Positions 37,025 through 46,247 of a stretch of 64,000 nt of DNA are shown one piece after another. The DNA comes from Aurantibacillus circumpalustris. Its GTDB lineage: Bacteria; Bacteroidota; Bacteroidia; B-17B0; Aurantibacillaceae. The position numbers and the translations under genes were made by a program. The notes below the pieces were generated by a model that was not told the DNA's origin, ran no database searches, and saw nothing but the letters and a program-made list of their open reading frames with translations. The stretch covers positions 868,001 through 932,000 of the forward strand of contig NZ_CP121197.1 of NCBI RefSeq assembly GCF_029625215.1. Reading direction: 5' to 3'. Numbering within the stretch: position 1 is the stretch's first letter; each line of letters begins with the position of its first letter.

Positions 37025-38513
37025 CAAACTTTTCAAATTTGCTATTGTTTAAATAAAAAACCATGTCTTTTTGTTCTGTCGAATAATAATTTAATGGTAT
37101 TAGCTCGTAATTTGAGTTTCGATAAATCTCCTTCTTTTTAAATACTCCATCAGCGCATAAAGAATAAATTACTACACTAGCTTTTCTTGGTCCGCTTAGT
37201 TTTTTAAAGGTTTTATATTTATAATTTCCGGCTTCACTTCCTCTATTTGATGCATGTTCTATGAGTGTTATTTTTAAACTATCGCCATAAAAATGAACCA
37301 TGGGTTCTGCAAAGTTTTTATAACGCGTTCTTCCCGCGAAAAAAAATATTTTACGAGGAATTATTTTTTGAGAAACAACTTCACCATTTCTAAGATTTGT
37401 CTTTCTAAACAGAAGTTCTTTATAATAATCTTTCTCGCTCCGCGCAAAAAGAGAATATGCAAATTGATGCTCTACATGATTTCCGATAGACTGGTGATTT
37501 TTAAAATAAGATTCCTTTTGGGGTCCATCATAAAAAGTAAGTTGTCTTCTAATTTCTTCATCATAATTGGTACTCGTATTATAAATTTGCTTACCCGATG
37601 CGCCGTCTAACTTTATGTTCACAATTATTTCTGGCCAATCGTTCTTTATTGTGTCTTCCCTGGTTGTAAGAAACGAAATTACCACGGCGTTGCTGTCGGG
37701 AATTATTGTGCCTTGACGAATATAATCGCCTTTTGATAAATTTAAAGGTCGATAAACTGTTTTCGCAGAACTAGCTTTCCAGTCGCAAAAAACCAAAGAG
37801 TCTAGTCGTGTGCGTGTGTGCGTAATACCGCCAAATGTTTCTGTTCCAATTATTGAACTGCGCGACTGCAGATATAATAAATCGTTTTTTTCGTTACACG
37901 TAAAACTCCAGGAAGAAATTTCAATATCGTTCTCAAGTGGCAACTGCTTAGTCCAAATTATTTCTCTTTTCTGTGTTGAAAACAAAAGCGCTACTCGTCT
38001 TATTATTCCGTTAAGGGCTGTTTTGCTAGCCACCATAAGAATATTATTATTTACCGTTTGTGAAAAGTTAAAATGAAACGCCTCTGTATTTTTGTCGCTT
38101 TCAAGATTCGCCAGTTCTATAAAACCAGAGGATTTTCCTGTGGTATCAATAATTTTGAGATAAACCGTTCTTTTAGTGTTTAACACCTTTTCAAACAAAA
38201 AATAAAGTTTATTATTTGCTTCAAACAAAATGTAATCCAAATTTTCGTAATCAAACCAGCTGGCATTAACGCTGTCTAATTTTAAAGGTGTAAAAGCAAC
38301 AATCTCTGCACTTGGTTTTATGCGCCGTTCAATCGTTATATCATGAACAACATAATTAATACGTAAAACGTGAAAATAAGAAGGGTGATTGTTAATGATC
38401 TGAACAGGAATGTTTTTTTTTCTTGTCTCAAAATTTCTGCTGAACCGAAACTCTTGTGAAAATAAAGAAGCGCAACAATTAACTAAAATGATAATTATTG
38501 CGCTTCTCACCAT
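37002..38513 (-). CDS. secreted protein of unknown function (beta-propeller-like)
   Basis: A 503-aa protein with a signal peptide (about 1-20, ending ASLFSQ). The body has repeated beta-rich modules (for example NLDYILFEANNKLYFLFEKV), suggesting a propeller or similar all-beta fold. No family is recognised. It begins 6 bp after glmS ends and is likely cotranscribed with it. Confidence 0.55.
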   Translation of the reverse strand: MVRSAIIIILVNCCASLFSQEFRFSRNFETRKKNIPVQIINNHPSYFHVLRINYVVHDITIERRIKPSAEIVAFTPLKLDSVNASWFDYENLDYILFEANNKLYFLFEKVLNTKRTVYLKIIDTTGKSSGFIELANLESDKNTEAFHFNFSQTVNNNILMVASKTALNGIIRRVALLFSTQKREIIWTKQLPLENDIEISSWSFTCNEKNDLLYLQSRSSIIGTETFGGITHTRTRLDSLVFCDWKASSAKTVYRPLNLSKGDYIRQGTIIPDSNAVVISFLTTREDTIKNDWPEIIVNIKLDGASGKQIYNTSTNYDEEIRRQLTFYDGPQKESYFKNHQSIGNHVEHQFAYSLFARSEKDYYKELLFRKTNLRNGEVVSQKIIPRKIFFFAGRTRYKNFAEPMVHFYGDSLKITLIEHASNRGSEAGNYKYKTFKKLSGPRKASVVIYSLCADGVFKKKEIYRNSNYELIPLNYYSTEQKDMVFYLNNSKFEKFAILQMYQ

Positions 38514-38519
38514 ATTTTT

Positions 38520-40364
38520 TTATTCTACCGTTACGCTTTTTGCCAGGTTACGGGGTTGATCTACATTGCAACCACGCATCACCGCTACGTGATACGATAA
38601 TAATTGTAAAGGAATAACAGCAATTAATGGAACCAAAAATTCATCTGTTTCAGGAATTTCAATAACGTAGTCTGCCATTGCCTTTACCTCTTTATCTCCT
38701 GAAGTAACAACAGCTGTAACCTTCCCTTTGCGGGCTTTTACTTCTTGAATATTACTAACTACTTTCTCATAATTCGCACCTTTGGTTGCAATCACAAACA
38801 CAGGCATTTCCTCATCAATAAGGGCAATAGGGCCATGCTTCATTTCTGCAGCTGGATACCCTTCAGCATGAATGTAGGAGATCTCTTTTAATTTTAAAGC
38901 GCCTTCAAGGGCAACCGGGAAAGACACGCCACGGCCTAAATACAAGGCGTTGCGACTATCTTTATACGTGTATGCAATCTCACGAAGTTTGTCGTTTAAT
39001 TTTAAAACCTCTTCTATTTTTGAAGGAATTGCTTCCATCTCATATAATAATTGTCTAAAACGGCTTTCAGTTAAAGTACCGCGTACTTTACCCATGTGCA
39101 ATGCCATAAGCGTCAGAACAGTTACTTGAGCAGTGAATGCTTTTGTAGATGCCACTCCTATTTCAGGACCAGCATGCGTATAACTTCCACCATGCGTAGC
39201 TCTTGCAATTGAAGATCCTACCACGTTACAAATACCCAATACTGTTGCGCCTCTTGATTTCGCCAGTTCTACCGCTGCTAAAGTATCGGCCGTTTCGCCA
39301 CTTTGAGAAATAGCTATCACGATATCATCTTCGTAAATAACCGGATTGCGATATCTGAATTCTGAAGCGTATTCTACCTCAACAGGCACTCGTGCAAATT
39401 CTTCAAATAAATATTCAGCAACTAAAGCCGCGTGCCAAGAAGTTCCACAAGCAATAAATAAAATGCGTTTTGCTTTTTCAAACTTCTTTTCATGATCAAC
39501 AATTCCGCCCATTCTTACCTCGCCAAGATCTGCTTGTAAACGCCCACGCATACTGTCTAAAACAGAACGCGGTTGTTCGTAGATTTCTTTAAGCATAAAG
39601 TGATCGTAACCACCTTTCTCAATTGACTCTAATTCAACTGTGAGTTTTTGAACGTAAGGTGTAATTTCTTTATCCTTTAAGTTCCTAATTTTTAATTCTT
39701 GTCCTCTACGGATAATCGCTACTTGTTCATCGTCAAGATAAACCACGTTTTTAGTGTATTCAATAATTGGCGACGCATCGGAAGCAATAAAAAAATCATC
39801 GCTTCCTATACCAATTACCATGGGACTTCCCTTTTTCGCCGCTACAATAGTATCAGGATCATTTTTATCCAAAACAACTAAAGCATAAGCTCCAATCACT
39901 TGTTTTAAAGCGGCCTGAACAGCGTGGCCCATTTTTATACCTTCATGCTGTTGAATATCTTCTATCAGATGAATAAGGACTTCCGTATCGGTTTGCGATA
40001 GAAAAGTATGTCCTCGTTTTGTCAAACCTTCTTTAATAGTCGCGTAATTCTCAATGATTCCATTATGAATCATGACTAAATTTTTGCTTTGCGAGTAATG
40101 CGGGTGCGAGTTTACGTCGTTTGGTTCGCCATGTGTAGCCCAACGTGTATGCCCAATACCGACATTTCCCGTGGTGTCTTTATCCTTAACAAAACTTATT
40201 AATTCACTTACTTTGCCCTTACGCTTATAAACGTTTAAGTCGCCCTTTTTATCAATCATGGCAACTCCAGCACTATCATAACCTCGGTATTCTAGTCGTG
40301 ATAAGCCTTTAATTAAAATTGGGTAAGCCTCTCTTTTACCTATGTATGCAACAATTCCGCACAT
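38520..40364 (-). CDS. glmS: glutamine-fructose-6-phosphate aminotransferase
   Basis: A 614-aa enzyme with an N-terminal glutaminase domain (catalytic Cys2 in MCGIVAYIG; RWATHGEPN) and two sugar-isomerase (SIS) domains (CGTSWHAAL; ISQSGETADT; ARG and GPIALID segments). It ends in the invariant-type KSVTVE. It makes glucosamine-6-phosphate, the first step to UDP-GlcNAc for peptidoglycan and lipid A. It follows the pseudouridine synthase on the minus strand. Confidence 0.96.
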   Translation of the reverse strand: MCGIVAYIGKREAYPILIKGLSRLEYRGYDSAGVAMIDKKGDLNVYKRKGKVSELISFVKDKDTTGNVGIGHTRWATHGEPNDVNSHPHYSQSKNLVMIHNGIIENYATIKEGLTKRGHTFLSQTDTEVLIHLIEDIQQHEGIKMGHAVQAALKQVIGAYALVVLDKNDPDTIVAAKKGSPMVIGIGSDDFFIASDASPIIEYTKNVVYLDDEQVAIIRRGQELKIRNLKDKEITPYVQKLTVELESIEKGGYDHFMLKEIYEQPRSVLDSMRGRLQADLGEVRMGGIVDHEKKFEKAKRILFIACGTSWHAALVAEYLFEEFARVPVEVEYASEFRYRNPVIYEDDIVIAISQSGETADTLAAVELAKSRGATVLGICNVVGSSIARATHGGSYTHAGPEIGVASTKAFTAQVTVLTLMALHMGKVRGTLTESRFRQLLYEMEAIPSKIEEVLKLNDKLREIAYTYKDSRNALYLGRGVSFPVALEGALKLKEISYIHAEGYPAAEMKHGPIALIDEEMPVFVIATKGANYEKVVSNIQEVKARKGKVTAVVTSGDKEVKAMADYVIEIPETDEFLVPLIAVIPLQLLSYHVAVMRGCNVDQPRNLAKSVTVE

Positions 40365-40405
40365 ATTCTAAAATTTATTAATTAATCAATTAAAGATACA
40401 TCTTT

Positions 40406-41932
40406 TTAGCCGATCATCTGTAAAAAGCTGATCTCTTTTCCTGTAAGAAAACGGTGTTTTCCTCTTGGTAAATCTTTTTTTGTAAGTCCTGCAAACACAA
40501 CTCTGTCCAGCTTTAAAACATCGTATCCGAGATGTTCAAAAATCCTCCTCACAATTCTATTGCGGCCGCTGTGAATTTCAATACCCACTTCTTTTTTTCC
40601 CTCTCCCACAAAAGCCAAATCATCCGCCTTTACAATTCCATCTTCCAGCTCAAGTCCATCCACAATTAATTTAAAGTCTTCGGGTTTTAAACCTTTATTT
40701 AAACTTACGTGGTATATTTTTTTGACACCAAATTTTGGGTGGGTCAATTTTGTAGTGATTTCACCATCGTTTGTAAAAAGCAATAATCCTGTTGTGTTGC
40801 GGTCTAAGCGCCCTACCGGATAAATTCGTTCTCTACAAGCTCCTTTTACAAGCTCCATCACTGTTTTACGTTCTTTTGGATCGTCAACGGTTGTGATGTA
40901 ATCTTTGGGTTTATTCAACAAAAGATAAACCTTGCGTTCTGCTCTAACAGCTGCATCGCCGTAGGTTACTTTATCGGTCGGACTAATTTTAGTTCCTAAT
41001 TTATCTACAACAACTCCGTTTACTTTAACAGCACCACTTATAATTAAATTATCAGCATCACGGCGTGAAGCAACTCCAGCATTAGATAAGTATTTGTTCA
41101 AACGCATTAAACCGTCAGTTCCTGTTTGTTTTGGTATGGGTGCCGATTTTTTAGAACGCTTGTCGCCATATTTCTCGCGGGATGTTTGCGGTGTAAAAGC
41201 CTTTCCTTCTTCAAACTCATCGTACTTTACGCGTTTAGTAAAGGTTTCGTCGTCGTTTTTTCGTGGTTTGGTAAGTCTTCTTTTTCCTGGTGCTTTGTTT
41301 ACAGAAGATTTTTTATCCTCTGAATGTCTTATACCTCCTGAAGTCGCTTTTTTAAACCCTGCAAATTTATCGTCTTTACTTTTGATCGTTTTTTTATAGG
41401 ATTTTTTATCACTATCTCTGTCTGAACTTCTTTTTGGTCGTGATTCCTCATCACGCGAAGGCCTTTCATCATTAAAACGTCTTGGTGGTTTATCGTCTGA
41501 ATCGCGAAACGATCTGCGCGGCTTATCGCTATACTGATCTTTTCCGTAAGATGGTTTTTCGTCTCTCTCTTTGTACTCCCTTTTAGGTTTATCACGGTTA
41601 TCAAAAGATTTCTCTTTGCTAAACTCCTTCTTAAATGGTTTACGCTCATCACTATAACTTCTTTTAGGTCTATCAACGTAGGTGGAAGGTTTTTCGCCAC
41701 CAAAATCTTTTTTAAAGGGTTTGCGCTCGCCTCTGTTTGAGTCCGATTTATAAGATCGCTCTCTTGGTTTATCTTCTTTAGTTTCTCTAAAGTTTTTATT
41801 CTTGCTGAACGAGCGTTTAGCTTTATACTCTTTTTTATCTTCCACCGTACCGGCTCTTGCGGGTCTTTTATCACTGCGTGATCGTGATCTTCCTTTATCT
41901 TCTGACCCTTTTTTACTACTGAATTTACTCAT
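40406..41932 (-). CDS. RluB/RsuA-type pseudouridine synthase with long basic disordered N-terminus
   Basis: About 508 aa from ATG at 41932 (the TTG at 41938 adds two residues). Residues 1 to about 270 are an Arg/Lys/Ser/Asp-rich low-complexity region. An S4 RNA-binding domain (about 277-325, LNKYLSNAGVASRRDAD) and the synthase domain follow, with catalytic Asp in GRLDRNTTG (residue 377). RluB modifies U2605 of 23S rRNA; Bacteroidota homologues often carry such extensions. It is 13 bp after yraN. Confidence 0.88.
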   Translation of the reverse strand: MSKFSSKKGSEDKGRSRSRSDKRPARAGTVEDKKEYKAKRSFSKNKNFRETKEDKPRERSYKSDSNRGERKPFKKDFGGEKPSTYVDRPKRSYSDERKPFKKEFSKEKSFDNRDKPKREYKERDEKPSYGKDQYSDKPRRSFRDSDDKPPRRFNDERPSRDEESRPKRSSDRDSDKKSYKKTIKSKDDKFAGFKKATSGGIRHSEDKKSSVNKAPGKRRLTKPRKNDDETFTKRVKYDEFEEGKAFTPQTSREKYGDKRSKKSAPIPKQTGTDGLMRLNKYLSNAGVASRRDADNLIISGAVKVNGVVVDKLGTKISPTDKVTYGDAAVRAERKVYLLLNKPKDYITTVDDPKERKTVMELVKGACRERIYPVGRLDRNTTGLLLFTNDGEITTKLTHPKFGVKKIYHVSLNKGLKPEDFKLIVDGLELEDGIVKADDLAFVGEGKKEVGIEIHSGRNRIVRRIFEHLGYDVLKLDRVVFAGLTKKDLPRGKHRFLTGKEISFLQMIG

Positions 41933-41945
41933 ATACAAATTTAAA

Positions 41946-42314
41946 TTACTTAAGCAGGGGGTAAAATGCGGCCTCCAAATGTTTTACAGTGTGATTGTTA
42001 TTAAACTGAAGAACAGATATAATGTCAAACCTCGATTCTAAATCAATGTTGTTTTCTATTAAATACTGGTTGGCAGCGGCAATCAAAAAGTTCTGCTTTT
42101 GCTTGGTAACAAATACTTCCGGCTCGCCAAAGGTATTACTTTTCCTGGTTTTAACCTCAACAAACACAATGGTTTCATCTTTTTTAGCAATTATATCAAT
42201 CTCGTATTTCCTAAAACGCCAATTTAATTCCAAAAGCTCATACCCTTTTGATATCAAATACTTCCTGGCTATAATTTCTCCTTCCTGTCCTTGCTTTTGA
42301 GAATTATTGTTCAT
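41946..42314 (-). CDS. YraN/UPF0102 family putative endonuclease
   Basis: A 122-aa protein with the YraN fold, a small PD-(D/E)xK nuclease. It has GEIIARKYLISKGYELLELN, EIDIIAKKDETIVFVEVKTRKS (Asp, Glu-x-Lys catalytic type) and a C-terminal Leu-rich helix. Its role is unproven, with links to DNA uptake or repair. First gene of the yraN-rluB-glmS-37002 minus-strand group. Confidence 0.88.
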   Translation of the reverse strand: MNNNSQKQGQEGEIIARKYLISKGYELLELNWRFRKYEIDIIAKKDETIVFVEVKTRKSNTFGEPEVFVTKQKQNFLIAAANQYLIENNIDLESRFDIISVLQFNNNHTVKHLEAAFYPLLK

Positions 42315-42367
42315 TTATTGTTCTGTTACTACTAAAATACTAAATTAGTAATCTAAAACTTTGGCTT

Positions 42368-43006
42368 ATGAAAAAAATTATAGTATTCAGTTCGGTGTTT
42401 TTTGGCCTTTCAGGCTTATTCGCTCAAAATTTTAGCGGCAATATCGAGTTTAAGTATGCCACGCAAAAGGACACCACACATAATATTTACATAGTAAAAA
42501 ATAAGTCGGTGCGTTTGGACCAATATGGTAAGAAAGGAAACATAGAAGGTAGTTTTCTTTTTGATCTTGCCGGCAATGAAGTTAAATTTCTAAATCCAAA
42601 ACGTAAACTTTGGGGTTTTCAAAAAAGCGAAACTCCTCAGGTGATACGTGGAACATGCATTTCTACTAAGGGAAGCGACTCGAAAACTATTTCCGGAATA
42701 AAGTGTGTTGATTATACCGTTAAAAACACCGACGAAAACACCACCATCACCTACTGGATTGCAGAAAGCAAATATCCTTTTTTCGCTCCACTGGTTAAAC
42801 TTTGGAATAGAAAAGACAGACAAAGTATTTATTTTGGTCAGATCAAAGGCTTGCCAGAAGGCAGTATGCCGCTTTTAAGTGAAGAAAGACAAGTAAGCGA
42901 CAATAAACTTTTAACCAAGTTAGAGGTAGTTAAATTTGTTTCGACTCCACCAACCGACGATGTTTTCGCTATTCCGGAAGGTTATACAAAATTTGATCAG
43001 GAGTAA
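42368..43006 (+). CDS. DUF4412-like secreted protein
   Basis: A 212-aa protein with signal peptide (about 1-20, ending GLFAQ). It then has the DUF4412 pattern: NFSGNIEFKYATQ, KNKSVRLDQYG, an ISGIKCVDYTVKN segment and a final VFAIPEGYTKFDQE. The family is periplasmic and of unknown function, with a lipid-binding-like all-beta fold. It stands alone, convergent with the T9SS paralogues. Confidence 0.7.
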   Translation: MKKIIVFSSVFFGLSGLFAQNFSGNIEFKYATQKDTTHNIYIVKNKSVRLDQYGKKGNIEGSFLFDLAGNEVKFLNPKRKLWGFQKSETPQVIRGTCISTKGSDSKTISGIKCVDYTVKNTDENTTITYWIAESKYPFFAPLVKLWNRKDRQSIYFGQIKGLPEGSMPLLSEERQVSDNKLLTKLEVVKFVSTPPTDDVFAIPEGYTKFDQE

Positions 43007-43182
43007 ATTTACTATCCTTTAAAATTACGTTAGCGCCCTGCGCGTTTAATACAGAGTTATACTGAGTATTGTGAAGTGCGCGCACTTCTATTAATAGTAT
43101 TATCCTTAACACTTTATATCGATTCCTGCTGTCACTCAGTGCCTATATTGCTCAGTGTTGAACAAAGTGCCTGCTAAAATAT

Positions 43183-43315
43183 AACCACATAGTTTCATAG
43201 AATCAACTAAACGCCAAAAACATAGAGACACATAGAATTTGAAGCGTTGCTTCAAATTCTATGTGTCCTAAAATCACCTTAATATTATTCAATAAGCCAA
43301 TGTTGCTATGTGGTT
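43183..43315. repeat. inverted repeat with nested hairpin (AACCACATAG family), copy 1
   Basis: Outer arms AACCACATAG (43183-43192) and CTATGTGGTT (43306-43315). Inside is a perfect 19-bp stem with a 3-nt loop (43227-43267). Related copies are at 46647-46809 and 57834-57930. No ORF inside. Lies in the 414-bp gap between the DUF4412 gene and the first T9SS paralogue, which holds no gene. Confidence 0.8.
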
Positions 43316-43342
43316 TATTTAAATAGAACGATTTGCGCCTGT

Positions 43343-43388
43343 GTTAGGTAGCGTCTCTACGTCCTTTTAAAAAGGCCTGTGGCCTTAA
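43343..43388. repeat. imperfect hairpin repeat, copy 2
   Basis: Same element as 125-176: gttagg...gcgtctc, tacgtc, then AAGGCC-tgt-GGCCTT. It is 33 bp beyond the stop of the T9SS gene at 43421, mirroring the relic at the window start. Confidence 0.6.
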
Positions 43389-43420
43389 GAAAAATACTTG
43401 AACTGCAAACTAAGAATGTT

Positions 43421-44677
43421 CTACCTAGAAATCACAAACCGCTTACTAACGGTACCAAGATTGTTGCTTTTGAGAGTTAAGAAATAAACCCCATTTTCAA
43501 GATCGTTCGTTTTAAGAATAAATGTTTTGTTTTCAAACACAACTTCTTCTTTTCTTATTAAAGCTCCAAGTGTATTGTAAATAGAAATTGAATTAAACTC
43601 CTTGAGCAAATTCGGGTTGGAAGTTTTTAATTCTAAAAAATCTTGTGCGGGATTTGGATACAACTCTAAAGCGCCTTCGACTACGCTCAGTCGGACCTTG
43701 TTTAACCCCACATAAATACTTGTCTCTACTACTACAGTATCCCACTTAGGAGTATTATTACACCAAAGCTGTTGTTTTACCACATAGGTTGCCGTTGCCG
43801 TTGGGTTAATCCAAAACCCTGCAACGGTATCAATGGGGTTTACCATGTCTGGTAATTTATACCAAATACACGCTTCATCAATACCAATGTCTGGTTCTCT
43901 GCCGAGAAAAACACTATTACCAGGAAAAACGATCGTATCTCTTCCGGCGAAAGCAGGGAGGTCGAATTCAATTAAACTAACGTCGTCTATGTAAACGTCA
44001 TTTGACATGGTGGTTAAAGTAGGTGTGTTTATTAACAGTGTATTGGTTGCTGCGTTGCTTTTAAAATTACCTAATACCATGTACTTTTCGTCTCCAATTG
44101 CTACGAAAGTTCCTGTTATTGGTATCCAATTGAGAGTATCAGTAATTATGCCAGCTGTATTTTGTATTTGTGGATTCAAATAAGTTAAGGGAACCATAGA
44201 GTGTGTAATAGTGTCTAATGTACTATTCCCAAAATAAGCTGCATAACTATCTATTGCTACACGGTTGTTGTTTGTATTAACAACATAATATTTTGCACAG
44301 TAAACAGTGTTTGGTTTTAAGACCTGTTTCAAGCGATTGCGAGGATATTCTCTCGGACAATTATCGCAAAAAAACTGACTCAAAGCAAAATTCTTTCCCG
44401 TTCTTGGATATTGAAAACCTGTGCTACAATATGGAACTGCGCCCAGAGGGGGTTTACCAAACAAATAGTAGCTAATGTTATTTAAGGAGTCAAATGCCGC
44501 CCAAAATTTAGCAGCATCAAAGGGATTCATTGTTGCACTTGGCAGAGCCGTTTCAAAACTTGGATTATTAACATAGTTAGCGATTTGAGATTTGGCGTTA
44601 AGGGAAAGAAAAATACCAGAAAGTATTAGAGCAAGCTTGCTGGTATTTATTATAGAATATTTTATTTTATTTAGCAA
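43421..44677 (-). CDS. T9SS-secreted protein, paralogue A
   Basis: A 418-aa protein. Signal peptide about 1-30 (SLNAKSQ), a carbohydrate-binding-like beta domain (about 35-235, with FETALPSATMNPFD), a short Ig-like region (AGRDTIVFPGNSVFLGREPD) and a T9SS type A sorting domain (LELYPNPAQDFLEL to KRFVISR). It shares most of its length with 44865-46130. The linker before the sorting domain includes a dispersed repeat word (43673-43696) read in frame as RLSVVEGAL. The start is TTG inside the tail of an upstream sorting-domain relic. Function unknown; surface exposed. Confidence 0.8.
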   Translation of the reverse strand: MLNKIKYSIINTSKLALILSGIFLSLNAKSQIANYVNNPSFETALPSATMNPFDAAKFWAAFDSLNNISYYLFGKPPLGAVPYCSTGFQYPRTGKNFALSQFFCDNCPREYPRNRLKQVLKPNTVYCAKYYVVNTNNNRVAIDSYAAYFGNSTLDTITHSMVPLTYLNPQIQNTAGIITDTLNWIPITGTFVAIGDEKYMVLGNFKSNAATNTLLINTPTLTTMSNDVYIDDVSLIEFDLPAFAGRDTIVFPGNSVFLGREPDIGIDEACIWYKLPDMVNPIDTVAGFWINPTATATYVVKQQLWCNNTPKWDTVVVETSIYVGLNKVRLSVVEGALELYPNPAQDFLELKTSNPNLLKEFNSISIYNTLGALIRKEEVVFENKTFILKTNDLENGVYFLTLKSNNLGTVSKRFVISR

Positions 44678-44816
44678 TCAGTAATTTTTTAGTAACCTTT
44701 TCATTTTTGCTATTGCTAATTGTAATTAGATATGCTCCATTTAAAAGGCCTAAATCTAAGTTAGCAATAAATCCTGTTACTTTTATAGTTTGATTCAAAA
44801 CGATTCTGGTACGGGT
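44667..44816 (-). pseudogene. orphan T9SS sorting-domain tail between the paralogues
   Basis: A frame reading RIVLNQTIKVTGFIANLDLG then LLNGAYLITISNSKNEKV and ending KKLLIAK with stop at 44667-44669. This is the end of a T9SS domain without its protein. It begins right at the palindromic repeat (44817-44875) that ends paralogue B. It may be the original end of an earlier gene or of B itself, separated by repeat insertion. Confidence 0.7.
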
Positions 44817-44875
44817 AGACCTTCAAGGTCTTTGTTGCTATTGCGCGGTAAGACCTTGAAGGTCTTACCGCGCAA
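44817..44875. repeat. palindromic repeat at the end of paralogue B
   Basis: AGACCTTCAAGGTCT (44817-44831) followed by a 35-nt near-perfect palindrome (44841-44875) with 17-bp arms starting TTGCGCGGTAAGACCTT and one central unpaired base. Both share the AGACCTT core. The second palindrome encodes the last residues IAR and supplies the TAA stop of the gene at 44865. Confidence 0.85.
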
Positions 44876-46130
44876 TAATAACAAACCGCCGACTAACGTT
44901 ACCCATAGTGTTGCTTTTAAGAGTTAAGAAATAAACCCCATTTTCAAGATCGTTCGTTTTAAGAATAAACGTTTTGTTTTCAAACACAACTTCTTCTTCT
45001 CTCATCAATTTCCCAAGGTTATTGTAAATGAAAATTGAATTAAACTCCTTGAATAAATTCGTGTTGGAAGTTTTTAATTCCAAAAAATCTTGTGCTGGAT
45101 TTGGAAACACCTTTATGTCACTCTGAGCAGCCTGTCCTGAGCCTGCCGAAGGGTAGTCGAAGAGTGAATTTCCCACATAAATACTTGTCTCAACAACCAC
45201 TGTATCCCATTTAGGAACGTTATTACACCATAGCTGTTGTTTCACTACATACGTTGCGGTGCTTGTTGGGTTAATCCAAAATCCTGCAATGGTATCAATG
45301 GGGTTTATCAAATCTGGTAATTTATACCAAATACAGGCTTCGTCAATGCCTACGTCTGGTTCTCTGCCCAAAAAAACACTATCTCCAGGGTGTATTATGG
45401 TATCTCTGCCTGCAAAGGCGGGGAGGTTTATGTCTATACAGGATACATCATCTAACAGAACATCCGTTGCTATTGTGGGCAAATGAGTTGGGTTAATTAA
45501 AACAGTATTCGTTGCAACATCACTTTTAAAATTGCCTATTATCATGTATTTTTCGTTACCAGTAGCTACGAAAGTGCCTGTTATTGGTAACCAATTTAAG
45601 GTGTCCGTAATTAGATTACCTGTTGGATTCTGAACCTGTGGTATTAAATAGGTCAATGGATGCGTGCAGTAGTTAATTGTATCAACTTGTGAATCTCCAA
45701 AATAGGCTCCAATTCCATCAATGCCGTAAGTAGTATTGTTAGTTATATTACAATAAAATTTCACACAATAAGTAACTCCTGACTTTAATGAGTCTTTAAG
45801 TTTATTTAATGGATAACCTCTTGTTGAACCTACGTTAAAAAAGGTACTTCCAAAATAATTATTACCATGCTTCGGCCACTGATAGGTATATCCATTCAAT
45901 GGTACATTAAAGGGTGGCAGTGAAGCACTGAAAGTGATTCCAAAAAAACTTGAACTGTCAATGGCTCTCCAGCATTTTGCCAAAGGGGGATTAGAACCCA
46001 GAACAACTTGCTCAAACCCCCCATTATTTACATGATTTGCAATCTGACTTTGAATTACAAAGGGGATGCACATTAAAAAAAGCACTATCAGTCTAATTGC
46101 ATTAAAGTTATAAACTGGTTTATTTAGCAA
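44865..46130 (-). CDS. T9SS-secreted protein, paralogue B
   Basis: About 421 aa from a TTG at 46130, which aligns with the TTG start of paralogue A; the ATG at 46157 would extend into the overlapping T9SS-tail relic in another frame. Signal peptide (IRLIVLFLMCIPFVIQSQ), then the same beta domain, Ig-like region and sorting domain as paralogue A. The linker before the sorting domain carries a longer dispersed repeat (45126-45165) read as LFDYPSAGSGQAAQSD. Ends RRFVIIAR, the last codons provided by a palindrome. Confidence 0.8.
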   Translation of the reverse strand: MLNKPVYNFNAIRLIVLFLMCIPFVIQSQIANHVNNGGFEQVVLGSNPPLAKCWRAIDSSSFFGITFSASLPPFNVPLNGYTYQWPKHGNNYFGSTFFNVGSTRGYPLNKLKDSLKSGVTYCVKFYCNITNNTTYGIDGIGAYFGDSQVDTINYCTHPLTYLIPQVQNPTGNLITDTLNWLPITGTFVATGNEKYMIIGNFKSDVATNTVLINPTHLPTIATDVLLDDVSCIDINLPAFAGRDTIIHPGDSVFLGREPDVGIDEACIWYKLPDLINPIDTIAGFWINPTSTATYVVKQQLWCNNVPKWDTVVVETSIYVGNSLFDYPSAGSGQAAQSDIKVFPNPAQDFLELKTSNTNLFKEFNSIFIYNNLGKLMREEEVVFENKTFILKTNDLENGVYFLTLKSNTMGNVSRRFVIIAR

Positions 46131-46224
46131 TAAGTAGTTTTTTAGTAATTTGTTCATTATTCTTATTAACTAAAGTTACAAAATAAACACCATTCAACAG
46201 GTTGAGTTCACACTGATAAATTGT
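46120..46224 (-). pseudogene. orphan T9SS sorting-domain tail upstream of paralogue B
   Basis: TIYQCELNLLNGVYFVTLVN then KNNEQITKKLLIAK and stop at 46120-46122. It closely resembles the relic at 44667-44816. The TTG start of paralogue B lies inside its last codons, as for paralogue A. So the duplicated unit is a foreign sorting-domain tail plus paralogue. Confidence 0.7.
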
Positions 46225-46247
46225 TTAGAATCCAATGGAAGAGTGAA

